Positions 1 through 11,049 of a DNA stretch of 64,000 nucleotides are shown in pieces. Below the pieces are notes generated by a model, which made no database searches, was not told where the DNA came from, and worked only from the letters and a program-made list of their open reading frames with translations. Positions within the stretch are counted from its first letter, which is position 1, and every line of letters begins with the position of its first letter. The DNA comes from Psilocybe azurescens (taxonomy: Eukaryota > Basidiomycota > Agaricomycetes > Agaricales > Agrocybaceae). The stretch lies in the NCBI GenBank assembly GCA_023853785.1, contig JAJIRX010000738.1, positions 186,001 through 250,000 of the forward strand, given 5' to 3'. Made by a program: the position numbers and the translations under genes.

Positions 1-939
1 ATGGTGACACGTCATTCTGCCGCTAATGGGACATAGCATCCACCCTACATCCACCTCTTGCTCATCGTTTCCGAGAAACCAAAATAGCCAGTCAAGACTC
101 ATCTCGGCCTCGTAATCCAGAGTGCATGTCGTAACACTCGACTCAAGCCTCACTGATTCGTCATCTCAGCTCTCGTTCACTCTAGAAATTTCTGGAATGA
201 TACAGAGCAACGGCTGGTGAACCGAACTCGGAACCGTCAACAACTTTCGACATAATACCGCGATTTCTTGAAAGTGGCTTCATGCGTAATCGATGTGAGG
301 ATTCGGGCCACCAGGAAGAGGAAGCGGTACTTTAAATTGCGATGGTGAGCAAATTGACATTGACCTTAATGTCTTTTGCAGAAACACCAGTTGCTTAAGC
401 GTCGATATAACAGTTATCTGGTACATGTGGAGCATTCTTGATTTTACATATGTGTGTCGGAAAAGGTAGTCGTATCTTAACCTATTCGACAATTGTCATG
501 CCAATTGCGTAGTGACAATTAGTTGGGCGCTAATCGCTTATAACTTGTTGCCAAGCTTGACTAACAATAATCTTAGATCCTCTTAGATTTGACTAGATTT
601 GACTGGGATTTGTCCTGATCCACGTTTGAGTGTGATTGCCGCTGTAGTATCTAGTAATTTGAAACTGAATACAAGGCTACTTAGTTGTATTAGGAGGTCG
701 ACGAATGCCAGATGCTAGCAGATGCCCTTAGATGCCGTCTAATGCCCTTCACTTGGCATTAACCTCCGTAAAAGTAGGATGACAAATTTAAATGACAATT
801 GATGGTAACTTTGTCATCTGCGTATGGTAAGATGATGATCGTTACTACAATCTTATCTTAAACTCTCTTATACTCGACTCAAACTGAAGAGCCGCAGCTG
901 CAAACTGGTCGGACATCAGTATAATACTAAACCAACAAC
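1..939. other. Left-edge intergenic DNA, no gene recognised
   Basis: AT-rich sequence with no open frame that reads like a conserved protein. The only frame of note (positions 280-492, minus) has no recognisable domain or start context. Around 700-760 there are several loosely repeated copies of the word AGATGCC, too degenerate to call a repeat family. The 3' end of the minus-strand secreted-protein gene begins just to the right. Confidence 0.5.
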
Positions 940-1586
940 TCAAGAAGACCTTAACATACCTGGGGTCAAAGGTAGAACGTATCCAACAATTCCTGCGTCT
1001 TTCCACCCCACCTATTAATCATGTCATCCCGTTCGCTGAGAACGGTAGTATAAAAATGATCAGTTGCGCTTGCTAGAGCAACAGAATAGAGCGGGATGCT
1101 ATCACAGATCTGGGTAGAATAAATATAGGCAGGGATGGAATTCTCCTGATAGCCTGCCACGGACGGGATGGTGCCATCAGTGGACAAGACGAAGATGTAG
1201 TCGAAAAGTGTCGGATTGAAGAGTCGATAGAGCGGGAAAGTGAATGGCTGGGGGCCCTTCCAAGCTCGGAAGATTTGTTCTTGAAATTGGAAGTCGCCGT
1301 TCCCCACAGTGAGGGGAATCTGCGAACTCTGTTCGCATTTGTATTAAATGAAACTTGTGTGAGGGACTGTATGATTCGACGTAAATGTCGGTAAGGGAAG
1401 GGTCAGCGCAGGTATCCGTAGCTCGTCTCTGAATCAGTGATAATCAGTGACCGCAAAGGTGAGGTCAATGGCTAGTAGTACCTGACTCGCCGAAGTCAAG
1501 GCTTCCGATAGGACGTGGCCGTTTGTCACAGTGATGTGGAAGTTCAAGAAAAGCGCCGTTACGAGAGGTAATAGAAATTTGATCAT
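940..1586 (-). CDS. Small secreted DUF5648-like (YRLFNP/DHFYTT repeat) protein
   Basis: The start at 1586 opens a typical signal peptide (MIKFLLPLVTALFLNF, then a polar region). A 53-base intron follows (donor GTACTA, acceptor ATTCAG), and the next exon carries TCADPSL and SYSPSH. Later segments read FRAWKGPQPFTFPLYRLFNP, IPAYIYSTQICDSIPLYS and ATDHFYTTVLSERDD, ending near GIVGYVLPLTP. These aromatic repeats, PLYRLF then DHFYTT, match the secreted DUF5648/hydrolase-like beta-propeller-type family that is expanded in agaricomycetes; its function is unknown. Two frame breaks occur, at the C-runs 1302-1305 (one base too long) and 1006-1009 (one base too short). Correcting both gives one continuous protein of about 195 residues, so I regard the gene as probably intact. 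Start and family are fairly secure; the exact C-terminus is not, because a possible extra donor lies near 957. Confidence 0.6.
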
Positions 1587-3011
1587 CTTGAAAACTTGGA
1601 GTGATACTTGACTGAAATGTCTGCTGGAACAGAAGTGGGAGACAATGAAATTTGTATACGAGCCGTGGAGATTTTATAGACATTAGTATGAGTAGTCGAG
1701 AGCAGCTTGATCTCAGGCTGTCACTTGAGTTTAAAAGATATGTCCGGAATTTTCAAGTTAAACGCCCGGAGAAACTCTTATTGATCATGGTCTTCCATTA
1801 TGGCTGCTCAGAAACAGTATTTGTGATACGTTTCTCTGAGCTGGCAAGGCCCTCATATAGTCCCAAGGAACTGGGTAATACATCATATGGTATGTCTTAC
1901 ACTAATAAGTACATCAGGACCGCACGCCTGTCGCGGAGCTTGGGGCTTCCATAGGACATGTTAATGCGTATGTTCTGTTTTGAGCGCCTGAGCGCTTGTT
2001 TACACTATTAGAAGCACCTTTTGGCAATACAATGTCACTTACTCGGAACGGGGTATTTTATAGATGGCACCGACTGCTTTCAATAATGTTGCACTCTGCA
2101 TAGTATATTCCAATAAGCGCGAACTGTCCGGGAGTAGATGGACATGTCAATTGTAATAGATTTCCAGCTATTAGCTTTTACCAATATCATATACACTGCT
2201 ATTAATGTAGTAAGACCATATTAACCCATCCATGGAATCAATCATACGACGTGCTCAACGTCACTGCATCTATCAGAAAGTAGTCAAAACAGTCTTCGCC
2301 GACACTCTTTCTCCTTTCAATGAGAAGTACGCGATTCACTCTGGCCTAGAACCTATATATGGGCTCTTATAATTCCCTACATCTCTGGGCCGTAGTTCCA
2401 GATCCCGTATAATTCGAGTTCACTGTATGGACAGATTTAATTTCCACCGAAGTGCCGTCCCTATCTCCCTTTGATCTCCCTCCACGCTTGAATGAAAGGT
2501 CAAAGAGAACAACCTCGTAGGAATACTGTCAACGTAAATGCTCAACTTAATAATTGCCGAAAACTAGTAGTTAACAAAAATGTTATCGAATCATCTTATT
2601 ACTTGAGTGTAGTCACCTGTTATTGTTCTGTATTCCGAAGGAACAGAGCACCAATGTGACCAAAAACACAAGAAAGAGTACGTATTGCTAAACGGGTCAA
2701 ACTTATATTTACGTCTACATGCTTTCTGACGGTAAGAGCTACAGGATGAAGTCGAATGAGAATAAAGCTACAAGGTAGAGAAGCTTAGATAACGAATGTA
2801 CCATTGGAACACACGATAAGCAGACAGGAGTATATAGTAAAGAGATAGAACGAATGTTCAAGTTAATGTCCATAAAGCGTCCATAGGCTGTCTATGGAGA
2901 GAATTGTACGAAAATCAAACAATAGACTTTGACCAATTATTAGAAAAATCGCAGAACTGCCCGTGCGAATCAGAAAACCCCTCGTACGACTGGGGGCCTT
3001 TTACTGATCGT
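1587..3011. other. Intergenic stretch, no gene supported
   Basis: About 1.4 kb of AT-rich sequence with only short frames (for example 1652-1954 plus and 2904-3089 plus) that show no recognisable domain, no splice-joined continuation and no conserved words. It holds the upstream region of the minus-strand secreted-protein gene on the left and the 3' flank of the minus-strand Gln/Pro/Asn-rich gene on the right. Confidence 0.5.
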
Positions 3012-4318
3012 CTAAGGACCAGAGTAGTACCCGTACTGGGCAACGTTATTAGGCTGATTAGGATGAGGCATATACTGGTTGTTGTCTAGTGTGCTGAAAT
3101 CGAATTCGGGATACTGTGGTAGAATATTAGGTGCATTTGGACCTTGGTCGAACATGTATCGTTCGGCCGTTAAAGGGTTCCAAATGTAATTAGGATCCGG
3201 CTCCCAGCCAGAAGAGGTAGGTTGATTACTTGTTAAATTCGGTCCTTGCGAAGGATGTTGGTCCTCGGGATAATAATACGGACTAGGAAAGATTTAATAA
3301 GAATTTGGGAATTCGACTATCAACCAAAACTTACTCTAGATTATGTGGAACCATCGGGACCTGGGTATTTACTGGCATCCCTTGATTGTGGTATGCAGGA
3401 GCCCTGAATCCAGGATACCCGGATACTTCAATATTGAGGTTTTCTACTTGAGCCATGGCCAAATGAGGGTGCTGTATCGTTGGTATCGGCAAAGGGTGTT
3501 CCCCTGGAACTGAGAAAATGAGTGTTTGTGGATGGAGTCCATTCTGAGACGTCTCCAAGCCTTGATCGGGTTGCGTGAGCTGGAGAAAGGCATCAGGATA
3601 AGGAGAGTCCATGAGTTCTTGAAGGGCGAGATCCGAAGAATATGTGCTGGAAGAGGGGGATGCGCTGGCAGTGGTCGCAGAAGCATTTCTGCCGTTGGAA
3701 GGACGGCCACCTCGAGCATTGTCTTCGAGTTTAGTAGCAGCAAAACGATAATTGGAGCTATTCAGTTCGATGGACTCTGTCCGGCCATCGCGCCACACGC
3801 TACAGAAGACGGGCTCAGATGCATGGCTTTGAGATCGGTCGACCTTGATTCTTTCCTGAAAGCCATGTTTAGTGTCCTGTATGTTTGATGTCAGATGTGA
3901 TATTCGTGGATTACAAAGCAGAAGGGGCATGGGAAACTTTCCTCAACTGGGAGATCGCGTAATTTCTTGTGTCTCGCACGGTATTGGACCGGTTTCCGAT
4001 GTCCAGTCTTTTTGGAGGGTTCCTTCATGAACGCGGAGAGTAGAGGGAGGGAATGCTCTTTCGCGCCAACAGCGAGAGCCTTTTGGGTAAAACATCGTTC
4101 GTGGACAGACTTTATAAGTAGGTCGGCGGGACACGTTCCAACCTGTCGTTCGTTTGCTTTAGTGACCGACAACCCGATGTATGGCCTTGGGTAATGTGGG
4201 CGCAAAACGTCGTTCGGAGGCATAGCCATTTGTACCTACTAACGTCGAAGGTTAGGCCTTCCTTCTGCGGTATACGCTGCAGGCAAAGTTCTTTGGCATT
4301 TTCTGATGCACGAGGCAT
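3012..4318 (-). CDS. Gln/Pro/Asn-rich protein with degenerate C2H2-like block, possible transcription factor
   Basis: Reconstructed from spliced pieces on the minus strand. Possible start at 4318 (MPRASENAKE); a 50-base intron (donor GTACAA, acceptor CCAAG) would lead into RPYIGLSVTKANERQ. A later 38-base intron joins FPCPFC to TKHGFQERIKVDRSQSH, and a last intron (donor GTAAGT near 3335, acceptor CCTAG near 3286) joins VPHNL to DPYYYPEDQHPSQGP. The protein ends YGYYSGP at 3012. The block CPFC...GFQERIKVDRSQSH resembles a C2H2 finger, but the first His position is Val, so zinc binding is doubtful. The C-terminal half is low-complexity (Pro, Gln, Asn, Tyr), as in activation domains. Function is unknown; the transcription-factor reading is inference. 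An alternative start is the ATG at about 4229 (MAMPPNDV) with no first intron. Confidence 0.45.
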
Positions 4319-6096
4319 GCCCGGACTCAATAATTTTGGTGGCGTCGTCGTGAGAACCACTCATGCCAAATTCGGAGGCCGCATGATGTGAACTTAGACC
4401 GACCAAATATTGACCAAATAGTATTCGTGGCGTTCTGAGCGACGAAAAAGACTGGCAAGGACACAAGTTTGTATGGATTCTTACCACGGATACTTGAATC
4501 GTATCCAATTTATTGTACTGAAATACATTTCAATGGGATACAAATATCTCGGCCTTACGATGTAGCAACTTTAAAAACCCGTTTCTCGCCGTCACCGATG
4601 TTCGGAAACAGAGTCTTTGCCGTCAACACACTCAGGTAGAAACAAGGTACATTGGATAATAAAATGAGTGAAATATGGCACCAAATTTTAGGGAGAGAAG
4701 GCTGGTGAACTATTTTTTGATTGAATATTTTTGGTCACCGCCTCGCAACTTCATCGAACTTCGAGTTTCAGCACAACGTGCAGGGCGTGAGGTTACGGCC
4801 TACAAGCAAAGAACAGAGTCAAAAATAAGAATTCCAGATAAATTTATTCACAGCCTACAGGTTCCGACGAAAGACTTTCTGGTGGTTATCGTTGACAAGA
4901 ATGATGTGGATTAAGATACACTACTTTCTAGAGCGGAGTCAACAGACGGTCCGGGCTTTTTGCACAGGTTTCTTTTCCATCAGATCTTATGGAGCACGTA
5001 GCTTTCTTCCGGCAGATCAATAAGATAACCGTGTTATGAAAAAGAGAACGCGGAACACCCGTGACTAGTTGACTGGAAACTAACATCGGCAATGAGGATG
5101 GAATTGGCGGCTGCGGTTATTAATAGCTACTGTGACAGTAGCCCAAGTTCGGCTCGAGTTTTGCTCCTACGTACGTCCTTGGTTTATTTACTATACTGCA
5201 TACCAGTTGACGAGGTTATGGTAATTTATCCATATGCACTTCTTACGAAAGAGAGACGAAAGCGAGACTAAAGGGAGACTCTTAGCACAGGGGTCGGTAT
5301 GCGCCACAGATAAGGCTGTGCACACGTCACGCACCTATACCAAAATAGTTGACCGACGTCATAAATCAAGACCCAAGAATGGAGAGAAAGACCGAATACC
5401 GTGGTGATACTGTTGAAAGGTCTCATGATGAAGAAGCTTGGAAGAGTACGGGAAGCAGATGGAAAGCATTCATAGCCTCGTCCACACAACACGTTGCATA
5501 CGCGTTGCAAGTTATGTCTGACACTTTCTAACTAGAATCTATCTTGTAATGTGGCTATCGTGCTCGCACTGGCGAGGTTGGTCAATGCAATGTTTTCCGA
5601 ATCTCCACAGCTTTTGAATGGAGAGCATGAAACGTTTTGGACACGTCGGGGCAACGAAGATATCTAAAATATTGAGCAAGAATACGCGGTCTGATTTGAG
5701 ACTTTGCTCGGTAATAATGGTTCGACTACTCAAAGTGAGCCAGGTCTACCCTCACACATATCCTGTTCGTCCAGGAAATTTTTTTATGACAGATGAGCAT
5801 AACCCATTCTCCTGGCAGACAGTCATGCAGTTCTGTCACCATTGCCGAGCTTCACCGAAGGTGACTCAACTAGTCAGAACCGAGTATCACGTGACGTTTC
5901 TAGGATATTCGATTATCTTCGAGCGTCTCCTGGATAACAAGCAGGACCACTGGAAAAGTCTGGAACAGAGATGACGATTATGGAATTTCTGCAAAACACT
6001 TATAATCTTCAAATCACAGACATGTCTTTCGAACAATTAATTTGGACCTCACGTTGATCCCACCAACAATTTCATAACTACTCCACCAATACAATC
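4319..6096. other. Intergenic stretch, no gene supported
   Basis: Nearly 1.8 kb without a convincing gene. Frames at 4675-4914 and 5618-5974 (plus) and 5268-5510 (minus) are 60-120 codons long but show no domain, signal peptide or splice-joined extension. The last 100 bases are the immediate upstream region of the BAG gene. An upstream exon of the minus-strand gene at 3012-4318 could lie in 4319-4508. Confidence 0.45.
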
Positions 6097-7554
6097 ATGT
6101 ACGGTCAACACCCGTGGTATCGCGGTTATCCCTCGAACGTCTCATACAATCCATACCTCCACTCTTCATATCAATCTCCCAGGAGCGATTACCAATATGG
6201 ATATGATGAGAACCGCGCTCGTACACTCGCCGAACAGCGCGCTCGGAAAGCTCAATATCTGCCTGACGAAGTAGATAACGATGATGACGACGACTGGGGC
6301 TATAACCGATTCGGTCCACGAGAACGCGCTTATCTTGAAGCTAGGAGGCGGCAAGAGATGTTGGAGCGCAAGAGGCAGGAGGAGGAGGCTGCTAGACAAC
6401 GTGCACTTGAAGAACAGAAGTGGCAGAAAGCGCTTGAGGAAAGACAGCGAGAAGACCAAGAAGCACGTCAAAAGCTATTGGATGGACGAAGACGACAGCT
6501 GAGGATGAAGAAGGAGGAGGAAGCGCGAAGAGTAGCTGCAGAGCGGGAAAAGGTAGACTCCGATTTGCTCTTACCAGATATCACAGTAGCTGATCCTGGT
6601 ATTCAACTTTCTCAGCAGCAACAGCAGGAAATGCATACTCGGAGGGACCGTTCGCGATCTAACGCGTCCGAACGACGATCTCATTCGGATGCGCGTCAGG
6701 AATCCCCCAACAGTCAACAGCGGCAAGGAGAACATGGTCAGAGAGATCGATCGCGATCTAACGCCCAAGAACGACAACCTCATTCACCTGGGCATCAGGA
6801 AGCTACCTCGATTCCCATACACATCCACCAGGACTTACAATCGAGCACCCATGTTCCTTCCTCACCATTAAAAACTTCGATACCCGTCGCTGAGATGGAA
6901 ACGTCAACGACTTGCCCCGAAGGCTCTTCTCGACCTACGACTCCTCGAACACCACCAGCAAGATCCCCTAGTCCGATATCGAAACATTCGATCGAGGAAC
7001 AAAATGAAGCCGCAAGTCGCATTCAGAAGCGCTACCGCATCCACGCCTCATTACAATCTCTCGACAAAATCGCCACTCAATTCGAAACTTTGAAGAAGAA
7101 TTTTGTGTATCCGAGGACCATCGATTTTCAAAAGCCTGGCTCCGAGGGAGGTCATATCAGCGTGGGCGCTTATAGACCACCGTCCGATTTTGATAACGAG
7201 GACGATGTGCAACCAATGGATGTGGATGGATCTGAAGGCAAGCTGGATTATACGTCGACGAATTACGCGCTCAATAGCTATATGGATTCGTTGGACAAGC
7301 TTTTGATGAAACTCGATGGGGTGGAGAGCTGGGGTCAGAAGGAGATTCGCCTGAAGCGCAGAAGTGTCGTGAAGAGCATCGAGAAAGAGGCGTCAAAAGT
7401 CGACCGATACTGGAAGCAGACTTGGGTGGATTACCTAGTGAAGCAAGCAGCAGCGGCGTCCAAATCCAAGGAGCGTGCGAATATACCCATTACGTCGCAA
7501 TCTCAGCCACCTTCAGTTTCAGAAGACCAACCCATGCAGGAGACTGAAGATTAG
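6097..7554 (+). CDS. BAG-domain co-chaperone with IQ motif
   Basis: A single uninterrupted 485-codon frame starting MYGQHPWYRGYPS. An N-terminal Tyr/Pro/Ser region is followed by a highly charged coiled coil at about residues 75-165 (repeats of ARRRQEMLERKRQEEEAA type). A Ser/Pro-rich linker follows, then an IQ calmodulin-type motif (AASRIQKRYRIH) at about residues 304-316. A C-terminal BAG domain spans about 390-450 (YMDSLDKLLMKLDGVES, then RSVVKSIEKEASKVDRY). BAG domains bind the Hsp70 ATPase domain and act as nucleotide exchange factors; the IQ+BAG order also occurs in plant BAG5-7. Two near-identical blocks at about residues 188-205 and 216-233 (RDRSRSNA, then H-S-P/D) form a short internal duplication. 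The frame has no breaks, unlike most neighbours. The family call is confident; which Hsp70 partner it serves cannot be told. Confidence 0.82.
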   Translation: MYGQHPWYRGYPSNVSYNPYLHSSYQSPRSDYQYGYDENRARTLAEQRARKAQYLPDEVDNDDDDDWGYNRFGPRERAYLEARRRQEMLERKRQEEEAARQRALEEQKWQKALEERQREDQEARQKLLDGRRRQLRMKKEEEARRVAAEREKVDSDLLLPDITVADPGIQLSQQQQQEMHTRRDRSRSNASERRSHSDARQESPNSQQRQGEHGQRDRSRSNAQERQPHSPGHQEATSIPIHIHQDLQSSTHVPSSPLKTSIPVAEMETSTTCPEGSSRPTTPRTPPARSPSPISKHSIEEQNEAASRIQKRYRIHASLQSLDKIATQFETLKKNFVYPRTIDFQKPGSEGGHISVGAYRPPSDFDNEDDVQPMDVDGSEGKLDYTSTNYALNSYMDSLDKLLMKLDGVESWGQKEIRLKRRSVVKSIEKEASKVDRYWKQTWVDYLVKQAAAASKSKERANIPITSQSQPPSVSEDQPMQETED

Positions 7555-8184
7555 TGCTTAATTCTTGATATTTTACTATCGTTTGTCAAAGACATTTACA
7601 TGTATATTTTATCATATTATTGTACTACTGTGTTGTTATACTTTACGCATTGTACAACTTGGTTGCTCTGATCGAATACCGTGAGTGACTTAACTTGAAC
7701 TCAGCCCGCGACGTCCCGCGGCCTGATGTCAGATTTGAAAATTGAGTTCATATCCCGAATCATTGTCAAATCAATCATGTCAAGTTGTCAAGCCAGTTCA
7801 CGACATACGTGGCATTCATGGTCCGACGTTTACATTTAACCCTGTGTCCGTGTTCCTGGTACCTCGTCCGGTGTGCTCAGCTTTGCGCTAGCGTTTCGTT
7901 ATCAGCTCTCAAGCTTTGAGCCGGCACATATCACTAAACCGTACCGACAAAATGGCTGAATGGGATTGTTTCTCTTCTACTGGTGTATCGCATCTCATAC
8001 GTTGTGAGTTGTGATGTAAGGTCCGTTATTCTGCACCACCGAGTTATTTGGCTGTCTTGTCTGTTCTTTCCAGAACTCACACCATGGTCAGTCTGTGACG
8101 GGCTCGTCAGTCAGTCGCTATCTTGGCGTCCAACAACAATCACGTCTGCTATTCACATCCATTATAATTCATACATCTTAGAGA
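7555..8184. other. Intergenic region between BAG gene and rvt
   Basis: The 5' part just after the BAG stop is T-rich (7560-7660), as expected for a fungal 3' UTR. The rest is presumed upstream region of the reverse-transcriptase gene. Frames here (for example 7983-8309) are out of frame with rvt and carry no domain. Confidence 0.5.
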
Positions 8185-11049
8185 ATGGGCCAGCGTTTGA
8201 CTGTTTGCTGTATTCCCTTTCTTGTGGGCAAAAACTCCAACCCCTCCAACCATCTCAGAAACATCCTCATTTCCATTGGCCGAGATATGGTGAAAAGCAT
8301 GCCAAATAATAACGCCAAGTCGTCTTTCGGGCAAAGCCTTCAGTTCATCACAGAAATAAAACTTCAAGAACTCGAAAAACAGCGTCTGGCTTATCAGATA
8401 CATGCCAAGGTCCTTGAAAGGGCGAAGGTTCTTGAGGAGAGTGGCGACCTCTTGAAGAAGGTCGAAGTCCTTGCAAAAGCAGTCAAATCGTGGACGGGTT
8501 CGGGCGAATTGAACCATTCAAAGATCGTAGGCGGCAAGCTCCAATTGAAGAACTTGGAATTCTGGATTCAACAGGCTAAACATGACCCTAATTTCAACCA
8601 AAAAATTGCCGAAGGCTGGGCAGAAACACTCGAGGATCATATCCGACATACTGTTATGCGATTCGACTCCGCAAAATTATTTGGAAATCTTTTCAATGAA
8701 TGGTTGGCCAGCGGAGACTCTGTTGCCTTGACATACCAACCGAGGCCTTCTGACAATGATTCCGAATTCATAGAGGTCGGGCGAAAAGAAATGTACGAAC
8801 AGAAGGAAAAGCTAATTTCAATCGTCTTCGATGATTATCCGGTCCCGGTCCCGGAATTAAACATGTATCTCGAAGAGTTATTCGCGTCTGAGGAGGCCTC
8901 TAGAGCGTTGGGGGCACTGAGGAAGGAAATCAAGGATTTTGGATCTTCGCTTCAACGCAAACCCATTACTGTCCAAGATGTGCGGAATGCAATCACGGGC
9001 TTGCTCACAACTGGACTCATGGACGAGGAAAAGCGGACGACTTTGAAGGCCTTTGAGGAGAATTCAACTGTTCTAAATGAAGTCGCAAGCGTGCTCAATA
9101 TGCGAATGGCTAGTCTTGATACCTGGGCATGGCCAAAGAGGGTATATTGGTAGAATTTCGTCGCCACTTGAATGGTAAATACAGGTGCGTTTTCTATCCC
9201 TCTTCCTTGATTGTCAGTAGTTTATGGAAGTTTTGGTTTAGAGCCTTTACCGACCCCGAAATCATGGATGCACTTCTCCTTCATCACCTTGGAGTTGCCT
9301 GGCAGGTGAAGCTCAAAAGTTGTCTCACTACTTTGTTTGGCAGTAAAGCTTGGATACGACCTATACCTCCCAAACAAGAAGAAAAAAAGCGCCGTGTTGA
9401 ACAACTCCGAGGACCTCAAGATGCGTATTCGATCGACGTCGAGCGCGAAAACAATCGACATTCCATGTTCTTCGTCACTCAGTTGCAAGAGAGGGCTGAC
9501 CGTCCAAAACCATATGGCGACCTCGTTGATGCCCCTCAAAAAACTGAACCCGATCAAATGAACGCAGCACAAATCAAGCAGAAGCTACTGCATATCATAA
9601 CGACAGAATCGTATCTCAATACCGCGCTTTATGGAACACATGCTATCGTCTGCTCGGACCTAGAGTGGTTCGGTCCCTCCTTGCCGCATACGTCCATCCT
9701 AACCGTTCTTGAATTTCTGGGCATATCAAAAACTTGGTTGTCATTTTTGCAAGCCTTCCTTTCTGCGCCTATTCGCTTCCAAGGCGAGGACGAACCTCGT
9801 ACCCGCAAACGCGGCACCCCTATTGGCTATGCGCTGAGCGTGTTTTGCGGTGAAGCTATTATTTTCATCATGGATTTCGTCGTCAACCAACGTGCCAATG
9901 GTTTGTTTCTACATCGAATGCATGATGATCTATGGCTCTGGGATGCTAGTGCGCAGAAGGTCGCTGGGGGATGGGCGGAGATGAACAAATATGCACAGCT
10001 TGTTGGACTGAAGTTCAATCAAACGAAGACGGGTTCTGCTTATGTTGGCCCTCCAGAGGATGCCTCGGGCTTACCCGAAGGCGATATACGTTGGGGTTTC
10101 CTAATATTCGATCCAAAGGAATCGCGATTCGTTTTCGACCAGAAAGAAATCGACAAGAATATCGTCGAGATGCGCCGTCAATTAGCAAGCACGAAGTCCG
10201 TCTTTGGGTGGGTCAACACCTACAACAAATACATATCCTACATTTTGAGGAACCTTAGGTGGTGTCCCTGCGAATTGTTTCGGGAAAGCCCATATTGACG
10301 GCGTGATCGGTACGTTCAGTCGCATCCAACGGGAACTCTTTGACGACGGTAGTGGGAGCGCTGTTGGATATCTTAGGAAAACGATTCAAGAACGCTTTGG
10401 AATTACAAACCTGCCGGAAGGCTATTTCTATTTCCCGATTGTGAGTGGAGGCCTTGAACTCCGTAATACCGCACTGGAGCTCCTCTCTCTGCAAAGACAT
10501 GGCAAACCCCTCGTGTCATATGGACAAGAAGAAGACTCTGATGGCGAAGCTCACGATCGCAACTCTGATGACGACGATTCCGCTGATTCAGTAGAGGTAT
10601 TCATCGAGCATAAAGCAATGGCTGACCAGAAATTCAAGAAGCGCATTGAGCATGACCAGAAGCTTTATTCACATCTCAAAAATGTTTGGGACAAGGACCG
10701 CGACAATCGTCGGGGAAAACGAGGTTCCAGCGGTTCTCAAGATTTCATGTCATTCGAAGAATATGCCTCTCTCCGAGAGTCGTGGCTCACCAGCTGGGGA
10801 GAGTCGTATCGAGACATGTTGCAATCGCCGAAGAGATGTTTTGTTGAGCTGGTGCCGAAAGTCAAGGAAGCGCTGACGCAATCTACGAGATCCTGGGGTG
10901 ACATGGATTGGTATGAGCAATGGGTGGTGAGCATGTACGGCGATGAGGTTGTAAAGCGGTTTGGAGGCCTCGATGCTGTGGATCCGAACTTGATTCCTGT
11001 TGGGATGGTGCAGCTGTTTAGAAGTTCCAGGATCAAATTAGACCAGTAG
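8185..11049 (+). CDS. rvt: Domesticated cellular reverse transcriptase (rvt family)
   Basis: Three consecutive frame segments form one protein of about 930 residues. The N-terminal segment is helical (KLQELEKQRLAYQ, VKSWTG, LFGNLFNEWLASGDSVA). The middle carries the reverse-transcriptase core: GTPIGYALSVFCGEAI, then the catalytic HRMHDDLWLWD (the xxDD box) and GLKFNQTKTGS. The C-terminal segment reads GYFYFPIVSGGLELRN and ends SSRIKLDQ at 11049. This matches the fungal rvt genes described by Gladyshev and Arkhipova: single-copy, intron-bearing, with no endonuclease, gag or flanking repeats, so not a transposon. An intron at 9185-9241 (GTGCGT...TTTAG) joins LNGKYR to AFTDPEIMDALLL. Two frame breaks: at 9135-9137 (A-run one base short, between TWAWP and KEGILVEF) and near 10253-10257 (one base extra, between ILRNL and GGVPANCFG). 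Start codon could be 8185 or the in-frame ATG at 8287. Confidence 0.87.

Noticed and set aside
280..492. Short minus-strand frame near the left edge as a gene
   Set aside because: 70 codons, no domain, no splice continuation and no promoter signal.
940..1586. Calling the DUF5648-like gene a pseudogene
   Set aside because: Both frame breaks lie on four-base runs, and the same kind of break affects many essential genes in the window.
9130..10258. Programmed ribosomal frameshifting in rvt
   Set aside because: No slippery heptamer with a downstream structure is evident, and the break type matches assembly-wide homopolymer errors.
8185..11049. rvt gene as a retrotransposon
   Set aside because: No endonuclease, integrase, RNase H, gag, LTR, poly-A tail or target-site duplication; it has a spliceosomal intron and extensions typical of the cellular rvt family.
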